From Argyresthia goedartella (Eukaryota; Arthropoda; Insecta; Lepidoptera; Argyresthiidae), in the NCBI GenBank assembly GCA_949825045.1, contig OX463807.1:34244749-34308748 (forward strand): a DNA stretch of 64,000 bases. Direction: 5' to 3'. Of the stretch, positions 21,960 through 31,912 are shown one piece after another. The notes beneath the pieces were generated by a model. The model made no database searches. It saw nothing but the letters and a program-made list of their open reading frames with translations, and was not told the DNA's origin. The position numbers and the translations under genes are program-made. How positions within the stretch are numbered: position 1 is the stretch's first letter; each line of letters starts with the position of its first letter.

Positions 21960-23242
21960 TTAGGTCCTTACCTATGAAATTGGCGTTTTGCATGGGAGGA
22001 ACATAAAGTCGTTCTTTTTTAAATATAATATATTTATTTGATCAAAGTATGTACCATTGCTATATATACATTTTTGCAATCTCATAGGTAGTTCTTCGAT
22101 CCCTTTACTAAAAAATACATTCGGACGGGAATCAATAAAATCTTTGAAGGCAGTTTGGACTGCCCCATCGGAGTTGAATTTTTTCCCTTACAAGAAGTTA
22201 TCCAAATTTCGAAAAAAATGGTAATTTGTTGGAGCAAGGTCCGGAGAGTACGGTGGATGTCTTAGACATTCCAATTGAAGCTCCTCTAATATGGAAGCCG
22301 TCTGTTGTGCAGTGTGTGGTCTAGCGTTATCATGAAGCAGCAGTGGCCTAGAGCGATTGACCAGCCTCGGTTGTTTAGCAGTTAGCTTTTCCATCATGAT
22401 TTGCAGTTGCTGACAATAGACATCTGCCGTAATCGTCTGGCCAGATTTAAGAAAGCTGAAGTGAACGACACCAGCACTAGTTCACCAAACGCTCACAAGT
22501 AACTTTTTTGGAGTCAATTTTCGCTTGGGGCATGGTTTGGCTGGTTCGGCAGGGTTCAGCCATTGCGATGAGCGCTTCCGTTTATCGTACAGGATCCACT
22601 TTTCATCACAGGTAATGATTCGATTTAAAATCCTTTCATTATTGTGCCGGGTGAGTAATGCAACGCAGCAGTCAACGCGCGTTTGTTGATTTGCTTCACT
22701 CAGTTCGTGAGGTACCCACCTTTCAAGCTTTTTCACCTTCCCAATTTGCTTCAAGTGGATTAAAACAGTTTTATCACTAACACCGCAGCCTGAAACTAAC
22801 TCGGACGTGGTTTGAGATGGATCCGCTTCCACGATAGCCTTCAATTCTTTATTATCAACTTTGGTCTCGGGGCCACGGGGCTTGTTCTGCAGGTCGAAAT
22901 TTCCAGAACGAAAACGTTGGAACCAAAAATGCACTGTGTTTTCTATTGCGGCACGGTTGCTATACACATAATTAATCCTTCGAGCTATTTCTGCAGCACT
23001 GGTGCCACGGTAGAACTCATACTCGTAAATAACGCGATATTTCAAGTTTTACATTTTGTAAGCTGAGTGACGCAAGAAAAAAAACAATTGAGGAAAAAAC
23101 AAATGAATTATAATTTTAGAAACACAAATACATGAGTAAAGAGCTGTATAAATTTGAATTTGGAATTCCTAACCATAGAGGAGATATTTGAGATCAAAGT
23201 GGCCAGTACGGCGAAACGCCAATTTTATATGTAAGGACCTAA
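21960..23242 (-). mobile_element. mariner element, 1283 bp, TIRs and TA duplication intact
   Basis: It starts TTAGGTCCTTACCTATGAAA and ends as the near-inverse (about 28 of 32 terminal bases match). TA flanks both sides (21958-21959 and 23243-23244). The length is normal for a mariner. One transposase frame fills the minus strand but is disabled. It sits between LINE relics inside the 20.3-23.4 kb inverted-repeat frame. Confidence 0.9.
21972..23054 (-). pseudogene. mariner transposase (dead)
   Basis: The transposase cuts and pastes the element. One minus-strand frame covers the helix-turn-helix DNA-binding part (FYRGTSAAEIARRINYVYSN, then a second HTH near TVLIHLKQIGKVKKLERWVPHEL) and the DD34D catalytic domain. 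The first Asp is in TCDEKWILYD and the second in LHDNARPHTAQ. The third should follow 34 residues later but is Asn (SPDLAPTNYHFF). Three in-frame stops exist: codon 2 (23051-23049), 22484-22482 where VWW is expected, and 22190-22188 where FLQ is expected. There is no frameshift. The spacing and the WVPHEL motif place it with cecropia-like mariners. Confidence 0.9.
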
Positions 23243-23318
23243 TATTATATTTTTTGTACTGGAAAATGACCCCTCGATCTGCCCGATTATGGTTTGGGCA
23301 CATCATGATATGCCCCAT

Positions 23319-23356
23319 CTTGAAATACGCTGTTGTCTACAACAGCGTATTTCAAG
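23319..23356. repeat. 17-bp perfect hairpin inside family F
   Basis: Arms 23319-23335 and 23340-23356 (CTTGAAATACGCTGTTG and its inverse) enclose TCTA. It lies within the right member of the family F repeat. Confidence 0.85.
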
Positions 23357-23391
23357 AAACGCCGCCATATCTTAATATGGCGCGACACATC

Positions 23392-23426
23392 ATGATGTGC
23401 CCAATTCTACAATCGGCCGCCGACAT
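23392..23426 (-). repeat. Right outer repeat of the 3.1-kb inverted pair (family F)
   Basis: Exact reverse complement of 20295-20329. The family F sequence extends leftward to about 23291 with GGGCACATCATGATATGCCC. Confidence 0.85.
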
Positions 23427-23610
23427 CTATACCAAGGCTTTGTTCTCATTACGGCTTACAGTCCCCGCAAACTGTCAAACAAACAAACAAAATTTAGTTT
23501 ATTCTTACATATCTGTAGGAATACTACTGGAACAACACGGGATCTTGAGGGGGAAATCGACTCTCACTAATCTTCACAAATTTCACATTAAGCGTGTTAG
23601 AAAAAAATAA

Positions 23611-24290
23611 GCAAGTTGATCTATACCAATTTAGAAAAAGCCTTCGATCGAGTAGATCAGTTCATCCTGCTAGAGTAAGTAAATGAAATGCGGACAAATG
23701 GGTTTCTGTTACGATGGATTGAATCCTACGTCACGAACCGTTCACAAGCAGTTTTTGTCGTTGGATACAGAAATAATAATAATAATAATACCTTGGACAC
23801 TATTTACACACATTGATCTAGCCCCAAACTAGGATTCCATGTATCTTGGGTAATAGAAAACGATACACATACTTATATAGATAAATATTATACTTAGATA
23901 GATAAACAACCATGACTAGGGTATTAACATCCGTTCTCATCAAACAAATATTTGCCCCCACCGGGACTCGAACCCGGGACCCTTGGCTTCGTAGGCAGGG
24001 TCACTGCCGACTCGGCATATGTGGATATCCCGTCCGGAGTAACGCAGGGATCTCATTTAGGACCACTGCTGTAACACCTACATAGCATACCTATATTTTA
24101 TTTTGTTGAAAAATTTATTGTATGGTGATTCTGCTTATGAGGCTCAGAGGGTAAGAAATGTCAGGTGATTTCTTTTAGTAGACATCGAAAAGCAATCCAC
24201 TTTCTATATACCAACAATCCGGTTCCAATTGAAAAAGTACCGTCAATAAGAGACGTAGGCATCCTATTTAATTCTAATATCTGATATTCT
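23611..24290 (+). pseudogene. RT fragment interrupted by a SINE
   Basis: Before the SINE the plus strand reads IYTNLEKAFDRVDQFILL and LRWIESYVTNRSQAVFVVGY, RT motifs from the DxxxAFD box onward. After the SINE it resumes with YVDIPSGVTQGSHLGPLL, the next RT box, and later KCQVISFSRHRKAIHF and IRDVGILFNSN of the thumb. The catalytic xADD box is not readable between about 24080 and 24145, so a deletion or heavy decay occurred there. The resumption of the same protein order on both sides is good evidence that the SINE landed inside the fragment. Confidence 0.7.
23771..24018 (-). mobile_element. tRNA-derived SINE, family S1, minus strand
   Basis: On the minus strand the head has an A-box-like GCCGAGTCGGCAGTGACC and a B box in CCCGGGTTCGAGTCCCGG. 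A unique body follows (GTTTGATGAGAACGGATG, GTCATGGTTGTTTGTC), and it ends GTGTCCAAGGTATTATTATT with an (ATT)n tail. The copy at 30181-30440 is the same element on the plus strand. Confidence 0.85.
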
Positions 24291-24337
24291 AATATCTGAC
24301 CATAATGTATTCAATATTTCGACATATTACATACATA

Positions 24338-24731
24338 CATATGCTCACGCCTATTGCCCGGAAGAGGGGTAGGCAGAGACCAAAGACCTCCACCTGCTAC
24401 GATCCTGGCATACATCTCCCGCTTCCTCAACATTCATAAGTCATTCATTAAGGGTACTTCGTATCTGCCCCTTTACTAACAAATCGCCGATTTGGTCTTT
24501 ATAGGACCTTCTTGGGCGTCCCCGCCCGACGGCTTCTTTCACACCCGCTGTATAAATCTGTTTCGTCAATCTCCTTTCATGCATCCTTTCAACGTGACCA
24601 AACCATCTAAGCTGGCCTTTCTCTATCCTTGTCACTATATCTTCTCTCAATCCACAGCGTTCCCTTATAACTTCATTCTTCAATCTATCTTTCAATGTTA
24701 CTCGACATATTCGACATATTATGACATTCAA
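24338..24731 (-). pseudogene. LINE ORF2 C-terminal segment, RTE-like
   Basis: The minus strand encodes LKDRLKNEVIRERCGLREDI, VTRIEKGQLRWFGHVERMHE, then GRGRPRRSYKDQIGDLLVKG. After a frame change near 24440 it continues with GDVCQDRSRWRSLVSAYPS. This motif series (RNE-IR-R-G, RWFGHVERM, GRPR) is the standard C-terminus of RTE-like lepidopteran retrotransposons. The RT core is absent, so it is a 5'-truncated insert. It directly abuts a family E fragment. Confidence 0.75.
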
Positions 24732-24845
24732 ATTTCGAACGCCGACGCCCGCCTGTGTGTTGCCCCTAGTTTGTCTCTGAAGTTGGTACTACTGAACAAA
24801 CTAAACAATTGCAGAGTAATGATCTATGCCACAATTTGCGCGGTA
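24720..24845 (+). mobile_element. Family E internal fragment
   Basis: ATTCAAATTTCGAACGCCGA and GTTGGTACTACTGAACAAAC match the E copies at 13.9 and 48.9 kb. Both terminal repeats are missing. Confidence 0.6.
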
Positions 24846-26703
24846 TGCCAGCCATAATGAGATCGTGCCGCACGTTTGTTATGAAGGAGATGTGTGTTCG
24901 AATCCCGGTTTTGATGACTTTAAATAAAAGAAACGTTGTAAATTAGTACAAAGCTGTGTTATATATTCCGTCGCCCTTCGCCGTCAGTTTTTTTATTATG
25001 TCTTATATTAAGTCTTTACTACCTACAAATAAAAGTCTGCTGTTAATTTGACCTACTTGGTGGCACATAAACGACATTATCTTTCGCAATATTTAAATTC
25101 ACTTTTATACGATGAGTATAATATGACACAGATATGAGTCAAAGAATTCCCATTATCAATAAAATTATTATTGGCCACTAATATAAAAACAATCGAAAAT
25201 ATTGGCTGTAATAGCTGTTCTATTGTGGGGACAAGTTCATAGTTTGCGTAACATGTCATCGGGTTGTCAGTGACTAAGACCCAGAAAGTGTGACAAAATG
25301 CTCAGTGTAGGAAGCAGGAATAATTACGCGTCGAAAAAGTATGCGAATCGAACTGTTAGTGACTCTTATGCACAATGACTTAAGGTTGATTTTATCTGGA
25401 CTCGAACACTTTTTCACTCTGGTATTTATTCCTGCTTGAGCCACAGGTACCGAGATGTGGTATTTTGATTGTTTTACTGTTACATAGCTCAATGGTTGCG
25501 ACGATGGGCTAGCCCCCTGCCACACAAAATGGAGTATTGTATAATTGGCTTTTGGCAGCTTTGATTAATTGCTATTAAAGCCAAAGACTGACTTAAATGA
25601 CTTTTATCCAAAGCAATAGTTATAATTTACTATAAGCTTTACATAATTATTGTCAATTTTTTTGTGAATTGTTACCACACGCAAAATACTAGAACATGTT
25701 GGCGGCAACAATTCACGGTCAACAAAATCCAACTGTCATATCCTGATACTGTATTCGTATCTCCCGCCAACTGGTTGACAGCTCTCAGTTATGCGTCATA
25801 AATCAAGATGGCGGCCAACATGGCGTCCGCTTCGTGTGACATTAATCGTGTGTTGTTCGCGCGGGAACATTAAACTCATTGATATTTATTGCTCAATCGA
25901 GTTGCGACGATATATTTCAGATTTATTGGTAATAGATTCGTGTCTATTGTGTGTTAAATGCTACTAATGTGCAGTTTGTTGTATAAAGGCTGGGGAATTA
26001 TAGAATTTCATCAACTCCAAGAGTTCTTGCGGAATGTGTATTTTAGATTAGAAAATTGTTTTTTTTTACCCACGACGACGGACGGAACGGAACGGAGGTA
26101 TATGCGTTTGGGGTTTAGAGGTTGTTTGTGTGAATATGTGTTTGTATATCCGTTACCATTTCCATGGAAAACTACAGGACCGATTTCAATGCAGTTTTTT
26201 GCGTTAAACGGCTATAACTTCAGAGTCGATTCTTAGCTATGTACATATGTTTTACGGTTATGTCGATCCCGAGACCTGGTTATATGAGGCATCGCGGTAT
26301 TAGGGGCTACCCTGCTTATCTATATTCTATACTTTGGGTGCGAAAAAACAATTTTACGTTTATCAGTATTTACATAGATCCACGTCTTATTTCCACCCAA
26401 ATATCAACATGGTGTGGTTGACTGGCATACGTACAGACAGATGCAGAAATAACTTAAAAATCGGGTAACTTGAGCCAGATATAAGACATCCCATTGCTTC
26501 TACCACCCACCCACCTTTTTTATTTTCACCTTCAGGATTCTCATCAAATTTTGCATTCACGTCTATCGGGGTAGGCACTGGTTTAAAAATAAACATTCAT
26601 AGAATAGAATAGAATAGAAATCGTTTACTTTGCCTTAAAAAAAATACATAAAAATGATGATGATGATTCCGACCGATGTCGGTCATGGCGACCACTTCTA
26701 CTC
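24846..26703. other. Mostly unrecognised; one CpG-bearing patch
   Basis: A GTTCGAATCCC motif near 24897 may be a SINE B box. A short repeat at 25485-25535 (TTGCGACGATGGGCTAGC) recurs near 43342. The patch 25780-25960 has GATGGCGGCC and GCGCGGGAAC and could be a promoter or 5' UTR, but no ORF longer than about 20 codons follows. (AGAAT)n lies at 26599-26619. No gene is claimed. Confidence 0.35.
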
Positions 26704-27066
26704 CTAGTCCCTACTGATATTAAAAACTTACCTTTAGACAAGTTTAAAATAATAATAAAACAGAAATTGTATAAAAAAGGTTACTATAGGATATCTGATT
26801 ACTTAGAGGACAGATGTCCATGGGAATAGATTGTTTGAGTAACAGGCTGTTTCGATATATAATTAGCATTCATTTTGTAATTTGACAATATTTTATTTAA
26901 AAAAGGAAACGCAAAAGATGCGACGACTGTGGAGTTTCTTCGGTGAGCTCTTCTCCACAGATTCCGCCATTGTGTTAGTGAACTCACCCAAAAAAATGTA
27001 ATGACGGATCTAAGTGATGTAACAACATCCTATGGAAATAAATGATTTTTGATTTGATTTGATTTG
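26704..27066 (+). pseudogene. LINE ORF2 last 41 codons and 3' UTR
   Basis: The frame 26704-26829 ends a Jockey/CR1-type ORF2: PTDIKNLPLDKFKIIIKQKL, then YKKGYYRISDYLEDRCPWE and a TAG. A 3' UTR follows, with AATAAATGATTTTTGATT and repeated GATTT to about 27066 as its tail. Everything upstream is missing. It runs tail-to-tail into the minus-strand fragment 27070-27403. Confidence 0.75.
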
Positions 27067-27069
27067 AGT

Positions 27070-27403
27070 CGGTTTCGCGCGCGTGCGCCCGAACATGGCT
27101 TATGTAGCCGATCTTCGCAGCGAAACTCCTTGCGCACTGGGGGCACGTCAGTACGCCCGTCACCCGCGTAGTTGTAGGTAATGGCAGCAGGTGGACGGGC
27201 TTTTAACAGGTCGCGTTTCATATCAAGGTCAGCTTTAAGCTGATCCTCGAACTCGCGTACTTGCTTTGCCTCTTCACAATCCTGCGCCATTCTGGCCGTT
27301 GTGCTGCCATACCTTCCCATTGAGAGGGCTCTATGTTGCATCTTCTCATGTGTCGCTTCTGAACATCTTTGTATCGGAGAAGCTGCCCGCCATGTTTTCG
27401 CAA
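27070..27403 (-). pseudogene. LINE ORF2 C-terminal domain with C2H2 finger
   Basis: The minus strand shows the well-known lepidopteran LINE C-terminus. [20 protein letters not shown] and [19 protein letters not shown] come first. After a frame change near 27240 come [20 protein letters not shown] and ARPPAAITYNY. After another come LTCPQCARSFAAKIGYISHV and RAH, a C2H2 zinc finger (C-x2-C, H-x3-H). The finger probably binds nucleic acid. Two frame changes and truncation make it non-functional. It abuts the tail of the plus-strand fragment. Confidence 0.75.
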
Positions 27404-27487
27404 AGCAAAGGACTAAGTATTGAGCCTTGGGAACCGCGCGTGACTAAAGTTATGTCTGACTGCACTAGACTTCCATCTTAATCTTCA

Positions 27488-27690
27488 TATAAAGGCACAT
27501 ACATTGATTCTGACCCCACACTAGGATACTCTGTAGCGTGGGAACCAGCCACATTACGCACATATAAACATCCAAGACCTGCGGATTTTTTCATATTTTT
27601 TTTTTATTATTCCTAGCCGGGGATCGAATCCGGGACCCCATGCATGGCAGGTAGAGCCGCAACCGAAGCTCCACAGAGGTCCTCATTGCG
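27488..27690 (-). mobile_element. tRNA-derived SINE, family S2, minus strand
   Basis: On the minus strand a B box lies in GGGTCCCGGATTCGATCCCC. The body contains GGTCTTGGATGTTTATATGT and the end shows the CACAGAGTATCCTAGTGTGG-type segment of this family. Copies with the same body lie at 29.8, 30.5, 62.3 and 63.3 kb. Confidence 0.7.
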
Positions 27691-27803
27691 TTGGGTCACG
27701 TGTGCACTGGGACATGCCAAACCGATTCAATAATTTGATTGATGTACTTCTCTTGGTCTATCAGTTGGTTTATAAAACCCCTCAATTTTTTATAGTTTAA
27801 ATA

Positions 27804-28059
27804 GGCTACTATTTAATCGCACATCAAAAATACTGATTTGCAGAGCAAAAAAGGATCTACACCTTTTAAATATTTAATGAATGCTTAAAGTTTATGTTTT
27901 AAGTATTTGTTGTTGTTCTTACATGTTGAACCTAACACGAAGGATAAAGGGGGCTTCGCTTCGCTCACCCTCTTTACCCTTCACATATGCTACCGCAGCA
28001 AATATAAGGGATATTTGCTGCGCAAATCAGTATTTATGACTTGCAGTTTAATATTTCCC
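27804..28059 (+). mobile_element. Miniature element family A, near-perfect TSD
   Basis: It runs from GGCTACTATTTAATCGCACA to GCAGTTTAATATTTCCC. Flanks are GTTTAAATA (27795-27803) and GTTTAAAAA (28060-28068), 8 of 9 identical. It carries the A/B core with the AAAGGGGG hairpin (one arm changed to CCTCTTT). Confidence 0.8.
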
Positions 28060-28068
28060 GTTTAAAAA

Positions 28069-29160
28069 CAATCAAACAGATTCTCAAGTCTTTTACCAAC
28101 CGGAGTGGCAGAGGAACGGGTTTACCCCTAGGAGGTGCACATGTTTAGTCTATTATGTAACGCCCCATTTTGCGAATAACCAGAAGTAAACCCACGTCCA
28201 ATTGAAATAACCCTCTAGAAATACGTAAAAGGGCGGCTAAGTAAAAGTCAATACGTAAAACTTGAGTGGCCGTAACATTTTATGTCGGCCATTACCCGAT
28301 ACGTAAGTATGGCGTAAATTCTTATATGCTAGCGAGTATTCAAAGTATGAAAGACGAGCCGTCATTGGGGAACCAAGATTAGCGTATAGTGCTGGGACGT
28401 GAAACCGTCAATAAAACGGTTTTTTAATGTCAAACTCAGGGACACCTGAAGCCCAATTTGCTCACATTGTAACAGTCGGCCTAAAGATAGATTAATGATA
28501 TCATGTTTTTTAACCCTCGCCAATAAAAGGTTTGAAGCGTCTGTCTGTCTGTATGCAGCACTCTAGCGTTAAAACAGGTGGACGGGTTTAATGCGGTTTT
28601 ATTTTATTGGTAGTTGACATTACTGCGATGGTTCTTAATTATATTTTGTAAAAATCGGTGCGGTGGTTATCAGCCAATCAAGTAAACAAATGTTAGATTT
28701 TTAAGATTTTTTTATAACGTGTCAGAGGCGTTTTCAAGTTTTAATTAATATGTGTTATCTTTCATTCCTAACAGCCAGTTGCCGAAACATTCTTTAAACT
28801 TTAAGGCCCCGCAAAACGTCATCTCCATAAACTTATTCATTTTTTTTTGATAAAACATGCCTTATTTCTGAATACATAATGTTCATGACAGCTCAAAAGT
28901 CTCGACGCTTCGCCTATTAGCGTTAGGCGGGGCTTTGAAATTTAAAAATCTATTCTGTTACTAATGGCCATACCCAGAGTCATACGATGATTTATTAAGG
29001 ATAATTTAGTGAACGATTTTGTATGTAAATTCAAATTTGGAATCGGATTAATCGTTCATCAAATGACTCTTGAGTAAGGCGTCAGTGTTAGAGTCGTGAG
29101 GCATGAAATGAGTTGATAGCATTAATCTCAGCTAACTTCGACATCCGTATTTTTAAAGAG
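28069..29160. other. No recognised gene
   Basis: A GTCTGTCTGTCTG run near 28541 and GTGCGGTGGTTATCAG near 28658 suggest a diverged interspersed repeat. The rest is unassigned. Confidence 0.35.
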
Positions 29161-29333
29161 AAATATTAAACTGCTAATCAAAAAACTGATTTGCACAGCA
29201 AATATCAGGGCAAAATGCTGCGGTAGCTTAGGTGAATGGTAAAGGGGGTGAGCGAAGCGTAGAAATACTTAAAACATAAAATGTGTTTTTTGCTGTGCAC
29301 ATCAGCATTTTTGATGTGCGATTAAATACAGCC
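29161..29333 (-). mobile_element. Family A, internally deleted, minus orientation
   Basis: Both terminal repeats are present (ACTGATTTGCACAGCAAATA at left; TTTTTGATGTGCGATTAAAT at right). The core jumps from GGGGGTGAGCGAAGCG directly to AAATACTTAAAACATAAA, losing the part with CCTTCGTGTTAGG. Confidence 0.7.
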
Positions 29334-29817
29334 TTTATTATATACTAGCCTTTTTTTAAATTCGGATGTCAAAATATACTGAAAATTAGTACTACTGCTA
29401 ACTCCCTTTCTATATTTCGAGCTTATAATATAAGTAGTTCTATTCCGTCTATCTCTCCTTAAAAAATCTAACGACCATTTAAAATAGCTAAGAAAGTGTC
29501 CCAAATGCAATTATCAAGACGTCTAATCGCAAGAGAGATTATTAAACAGGCCATTTCAATAAATCAACTTCGTTTAATTTATGAACCTGTCAAAATTAAT
29601 GAAAATCTGCGAGAAAAAGTTTGACAGTGTCAGAGCGAGGTGACGTTTGAGAATTAATAGTGCTAATTTGAGTTTTGACTCTACACCAGTTTCGAGTCAG
29701 GGAGTTAGCCCATCGGCACTCCAGAGATGCTCGTGCTAAACACAACAGACCCAATGTGTTGATTTCGAATGGAACTATTTGGATTAGTTTAGACGTTAAA
29801 TAACATAACGTTTACAT
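29334..29817. other. No recognised gene
   Basis: A minus-strand open stretch at 29322-29510 has no known motif. TTAGCCCATCGGCACTCC near 29706 resembles the short repeat at 25.5 and 43.3 kb. Confidence 0.3.
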
Positions 29818-29990
29818 ACAGGCACTTATATTTCTTCTGGCCCCACACTAGGATCCACACATCCTGTGTCGTGGGACCAGAAACAGCGAGGACAGAAACA
29901 TTTAAGCATCCAATTGCGGGTTTTTTTTCCTAACTCGGATGCGAACCCGGGACCTGTCGCTTGGGAAGCTCAACCGCATCTCGTCAAAAT
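29818..29990 (-). mobile_element. tRNA-derived SINE, family S2, minus strand
   Basis: The minus strand carries the B-box-like GGTCCCGGGTTCGCATCCG and the GGATGCTTAAATGTTTCTG body, then CCTAGTGTGGGGCCAGAAG. It is diverged but collinear with the copy at 27.5 kb. Confidence 0.65.
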
Positions 29991-30180
29991 AGTATCAGTC
30001 AAAGAGATAACACAAATGGATTTTTTACTTTCTATCACTCATGCTTCAAAATTTTTAACTTTGGTTTTGTAAATTTTAGGGTACCATCGACGGAATACCC
30101 AGAAACATTAGTTAGAACAATCTTATTGCTTATAACTTAACATCGTGTTAATACGTCAGCAAACGACTGTTCCAAATTGA

Positions 30181-30440
30181 CGTCCCGAATGGCCGAGTCG
30201 GTAATGACCCTGCCTACCAAGCCAAGGGTCCCGGGTTCGAGTCCCGGTGGGGGTAAATATTTGTTTGATGAGAACGGATGTTTGTACCCTAGTCATGGTT
30301 GTTTGTCTATCTAAGTATAATATTTATCCATATATGTATGTGGATAGTTGTCTAGTACCCAAGATACAGGGAATCCTAGTTTAGGGCTAGATCAATGTGT
30401 GTATATAGTGTCCAAGGTATTATTATTATTATTATTAAAT
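30181..30440 (+). mobile_element. tRNA-derived SINE, family S1, complete
   Basis: The head has an A box (TGGCCGAGTCGG) and a B box (GGTTCGAGTCC) at tRNA spacing, RNA polymerase III promoter elements. The body matches 23771-24018 and ends in GTATTATTATTATTATTATT. It is not a tRNA gene: the acceptor-stem half is replaced by SINE body. Confidence 0.85.
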
Positions 30441-30534
30441 ACAAAATACATAATAACATTGATGTAGGGTTATAGTCATCCGGCTGCGCTGTGGCCCAAG
30501 TAGAGAAGAGTTACTAAATACGCTTCCTTAGCTA

Positions 30535-30760
30535 TTGACGATATCTTGGATGTTTACATGTTAGTGACTTCACTGTTTATGGCTCCCATGACATAGAGCA
30601 TCCTACGTGGGGCCAGAGGCATTAAATGTTCCTGTATGTGTGTTATGTTTTGCCTCACAAGCGAGAAGTTCCGGGTTCGAGTCTCGGCCGGTGAGGAAGA
30701 AAAACAATCAAGGGTCTCGGATGTTTATTTGTTTGTGACGTCGCGTCGCTTTTCTAGGGT
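30535..30760 (+). mobile_element. Two SINE S2 pieces in a row
   Basis: From 30535 to about 30640 there is a 3' half (CTTGGATGTTTACATGTTAG, CATCCTACGTGGGGCCAGAG). From about 30650 to 30760 there is a head with B box GGGTTCGAGTCTCGG and the start of the body (GGGTCTCGGATGTTTATTTG). The second was probably inserted after or next to the first. Confidence 0.65.
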
Positions 30761-30795
30761 TCCGTAGCCGAAGTATGCCGAACGGGACCATTACC

Positions 30796-31054
30796 AAGCC
30801 TCCGTCATCTCCGCTGCCTGTCCGTCCGTCTGTCTGTCCGTATGTCTGTCCGTCTCCATTGCCGTCCACGCCCGTCCTCCACGTCCGTTGCCATTTGAGC
30901 AATTTAAAATCCATGTTAAAGCGACTTTGTCGAAAAAGGGATATTACAATGTTCAAGATTACTTAAATGATGGGTCTGTATGGGGTTAATCTGGCTCAAC
31001 ACAGACCTTGCTGTTAATAATTTTGTAATTATTTATTCCTGCTTATTAATTATT
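30796..31054 (+). repeat. 259-bp tandem duplication, unit 1
   Basis: The unit joins a CCGTCCGTCTGTCTGTCCG stretch from family N to the last codons and 3' UTR of a LINE. Unit 2 follows directly with only a few substitutions. Confidence 0.9.
30885..30989 (+). pseudogene. LINE ORF2 last 34 codons (unit 1)
   Basis: The frame reads LPFEQFKIHVKATLSKKGYY followed by NVQDYLNDGSVWG and TAA. This is the GYY-DYL-W C-terminal signature shared with the fragments at 11.2, 26.8 and 32.5 kb, but a different subfamily. Upstream sequence is family N, so the LINE is truncated to its final 35 codons. Confidence 0.7.
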
Positions 31055-31313
31055 AAGCCTCCGTCATCTCCGCTGCCTGTCCGTCCGTCTGTCTGTCCGT
31101 ATGTCTGTCCGTCTCCATTGCCGTCCACGTCCGTCCTCCACGTCCGTTGCCATTTGAGCAATTTAAAATCCATGTTAAAGCGACTTTGTCGAAAAAGGCA
31201 TATTACAATGTTCAAGATTACTTAAATGATGGGTCTGTATGGGGTTAATCTGGCTCAACACAGACCTTGCTGTAAATAATTTTGTAATTATTTATTCCTG
31301 CTTATTAATTATG
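31055..31313 (+). repeat. 259-bp tandem duplication, unit 2
   Basis: Aligned at an offset of exactly 259 with unit 1; only about three or four substitutions are seen. It contains the same LINE end at 31144-31248. Confidence 0.9.
31144..31248 (+). pseudogene. LINE ORF2 last 34 codons (unit 2)
   Basis: This repeats the frame of unit 1 with one visible change in the protein-coding part (GGGATATTA to GGCATATTA, giving KKGYY to KKAYY). The LINE 3' UTR continues past the unit to about 31518 and ends AATAAAGACATTTGGTATTT with repeated TATTTGG, so unit 2 is joined to the original tail and unit 1 is the added copy. Confidence 0.7.
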
Positions 31314-31518
31314 ATTATGACTAAATATTATATTTTGTATTAGTTAAGCACAAGCAATTTTTAAAAAGAGATCTATAAATCAATCTGTGGTAGTTTCTAC
31401 GCCCTTCTTCTCCCACAGTGGTCCAATGTAGAGAAGTGGCAAAAAATGACGATTGCTAAGTATATGTAAATATCTATAGTAATAAAGACATTTGGTATTT
31501 GGTATTTGGTATTTGGTC

Positions 31519-31912
31519 TTTCCGTCAGCGGGCTGGATCTTATGAACTGTAATACGTAGAGAGTTGAAATTTTTAGAGAATGTGTATTCTTTGTGTATTG
31601 CTGTGAATGTGTATTTGCTGTTGTAGCATCAGCAGAAATACTGCTGATGCTACAGCAGCAAATAATAACTATATGAAATTTTATAAAATAAAGGGGGTCT
31701 CCATACAAGATGCGTGTTTTAATCCCATATAAAAAAGACGTAATGAAATTATAAATGCAAACGCGGAAGCTTTTATTATTATCGTTGGCGTAATCAACCC
31801 CAAGTACGTTATTTATTTTTGTTTTTTATTTATTATTTAATCTTAACTTTTCATTTACGATGGTACGGAACCCTTCGTGTGCGAGACCGACCCGCACTTG
31901 ACAGATTTTTAC
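31519..31912 (+). mobile_element. Family N copy with internal hairpin
   Basis: It includes GGATCTTATGAACTGTAATA and ends GGTACGGAACCCTTCGTGTG then CCGCACTTGACAG. A hairpin at 31615-31635 and 31641-31661 (20 of 21 paired, loop AAATA) is absent from the other N copies here. Confidence 0.65.

Noticed and set aside
30181..30255. A possible tRNA gene with A and B boxes
   Set aside because: The 3' acceptor half is absent, and the sequence continues into a body shared with 23771-24018 and an (ATT)n tail, so it is a SINE head.
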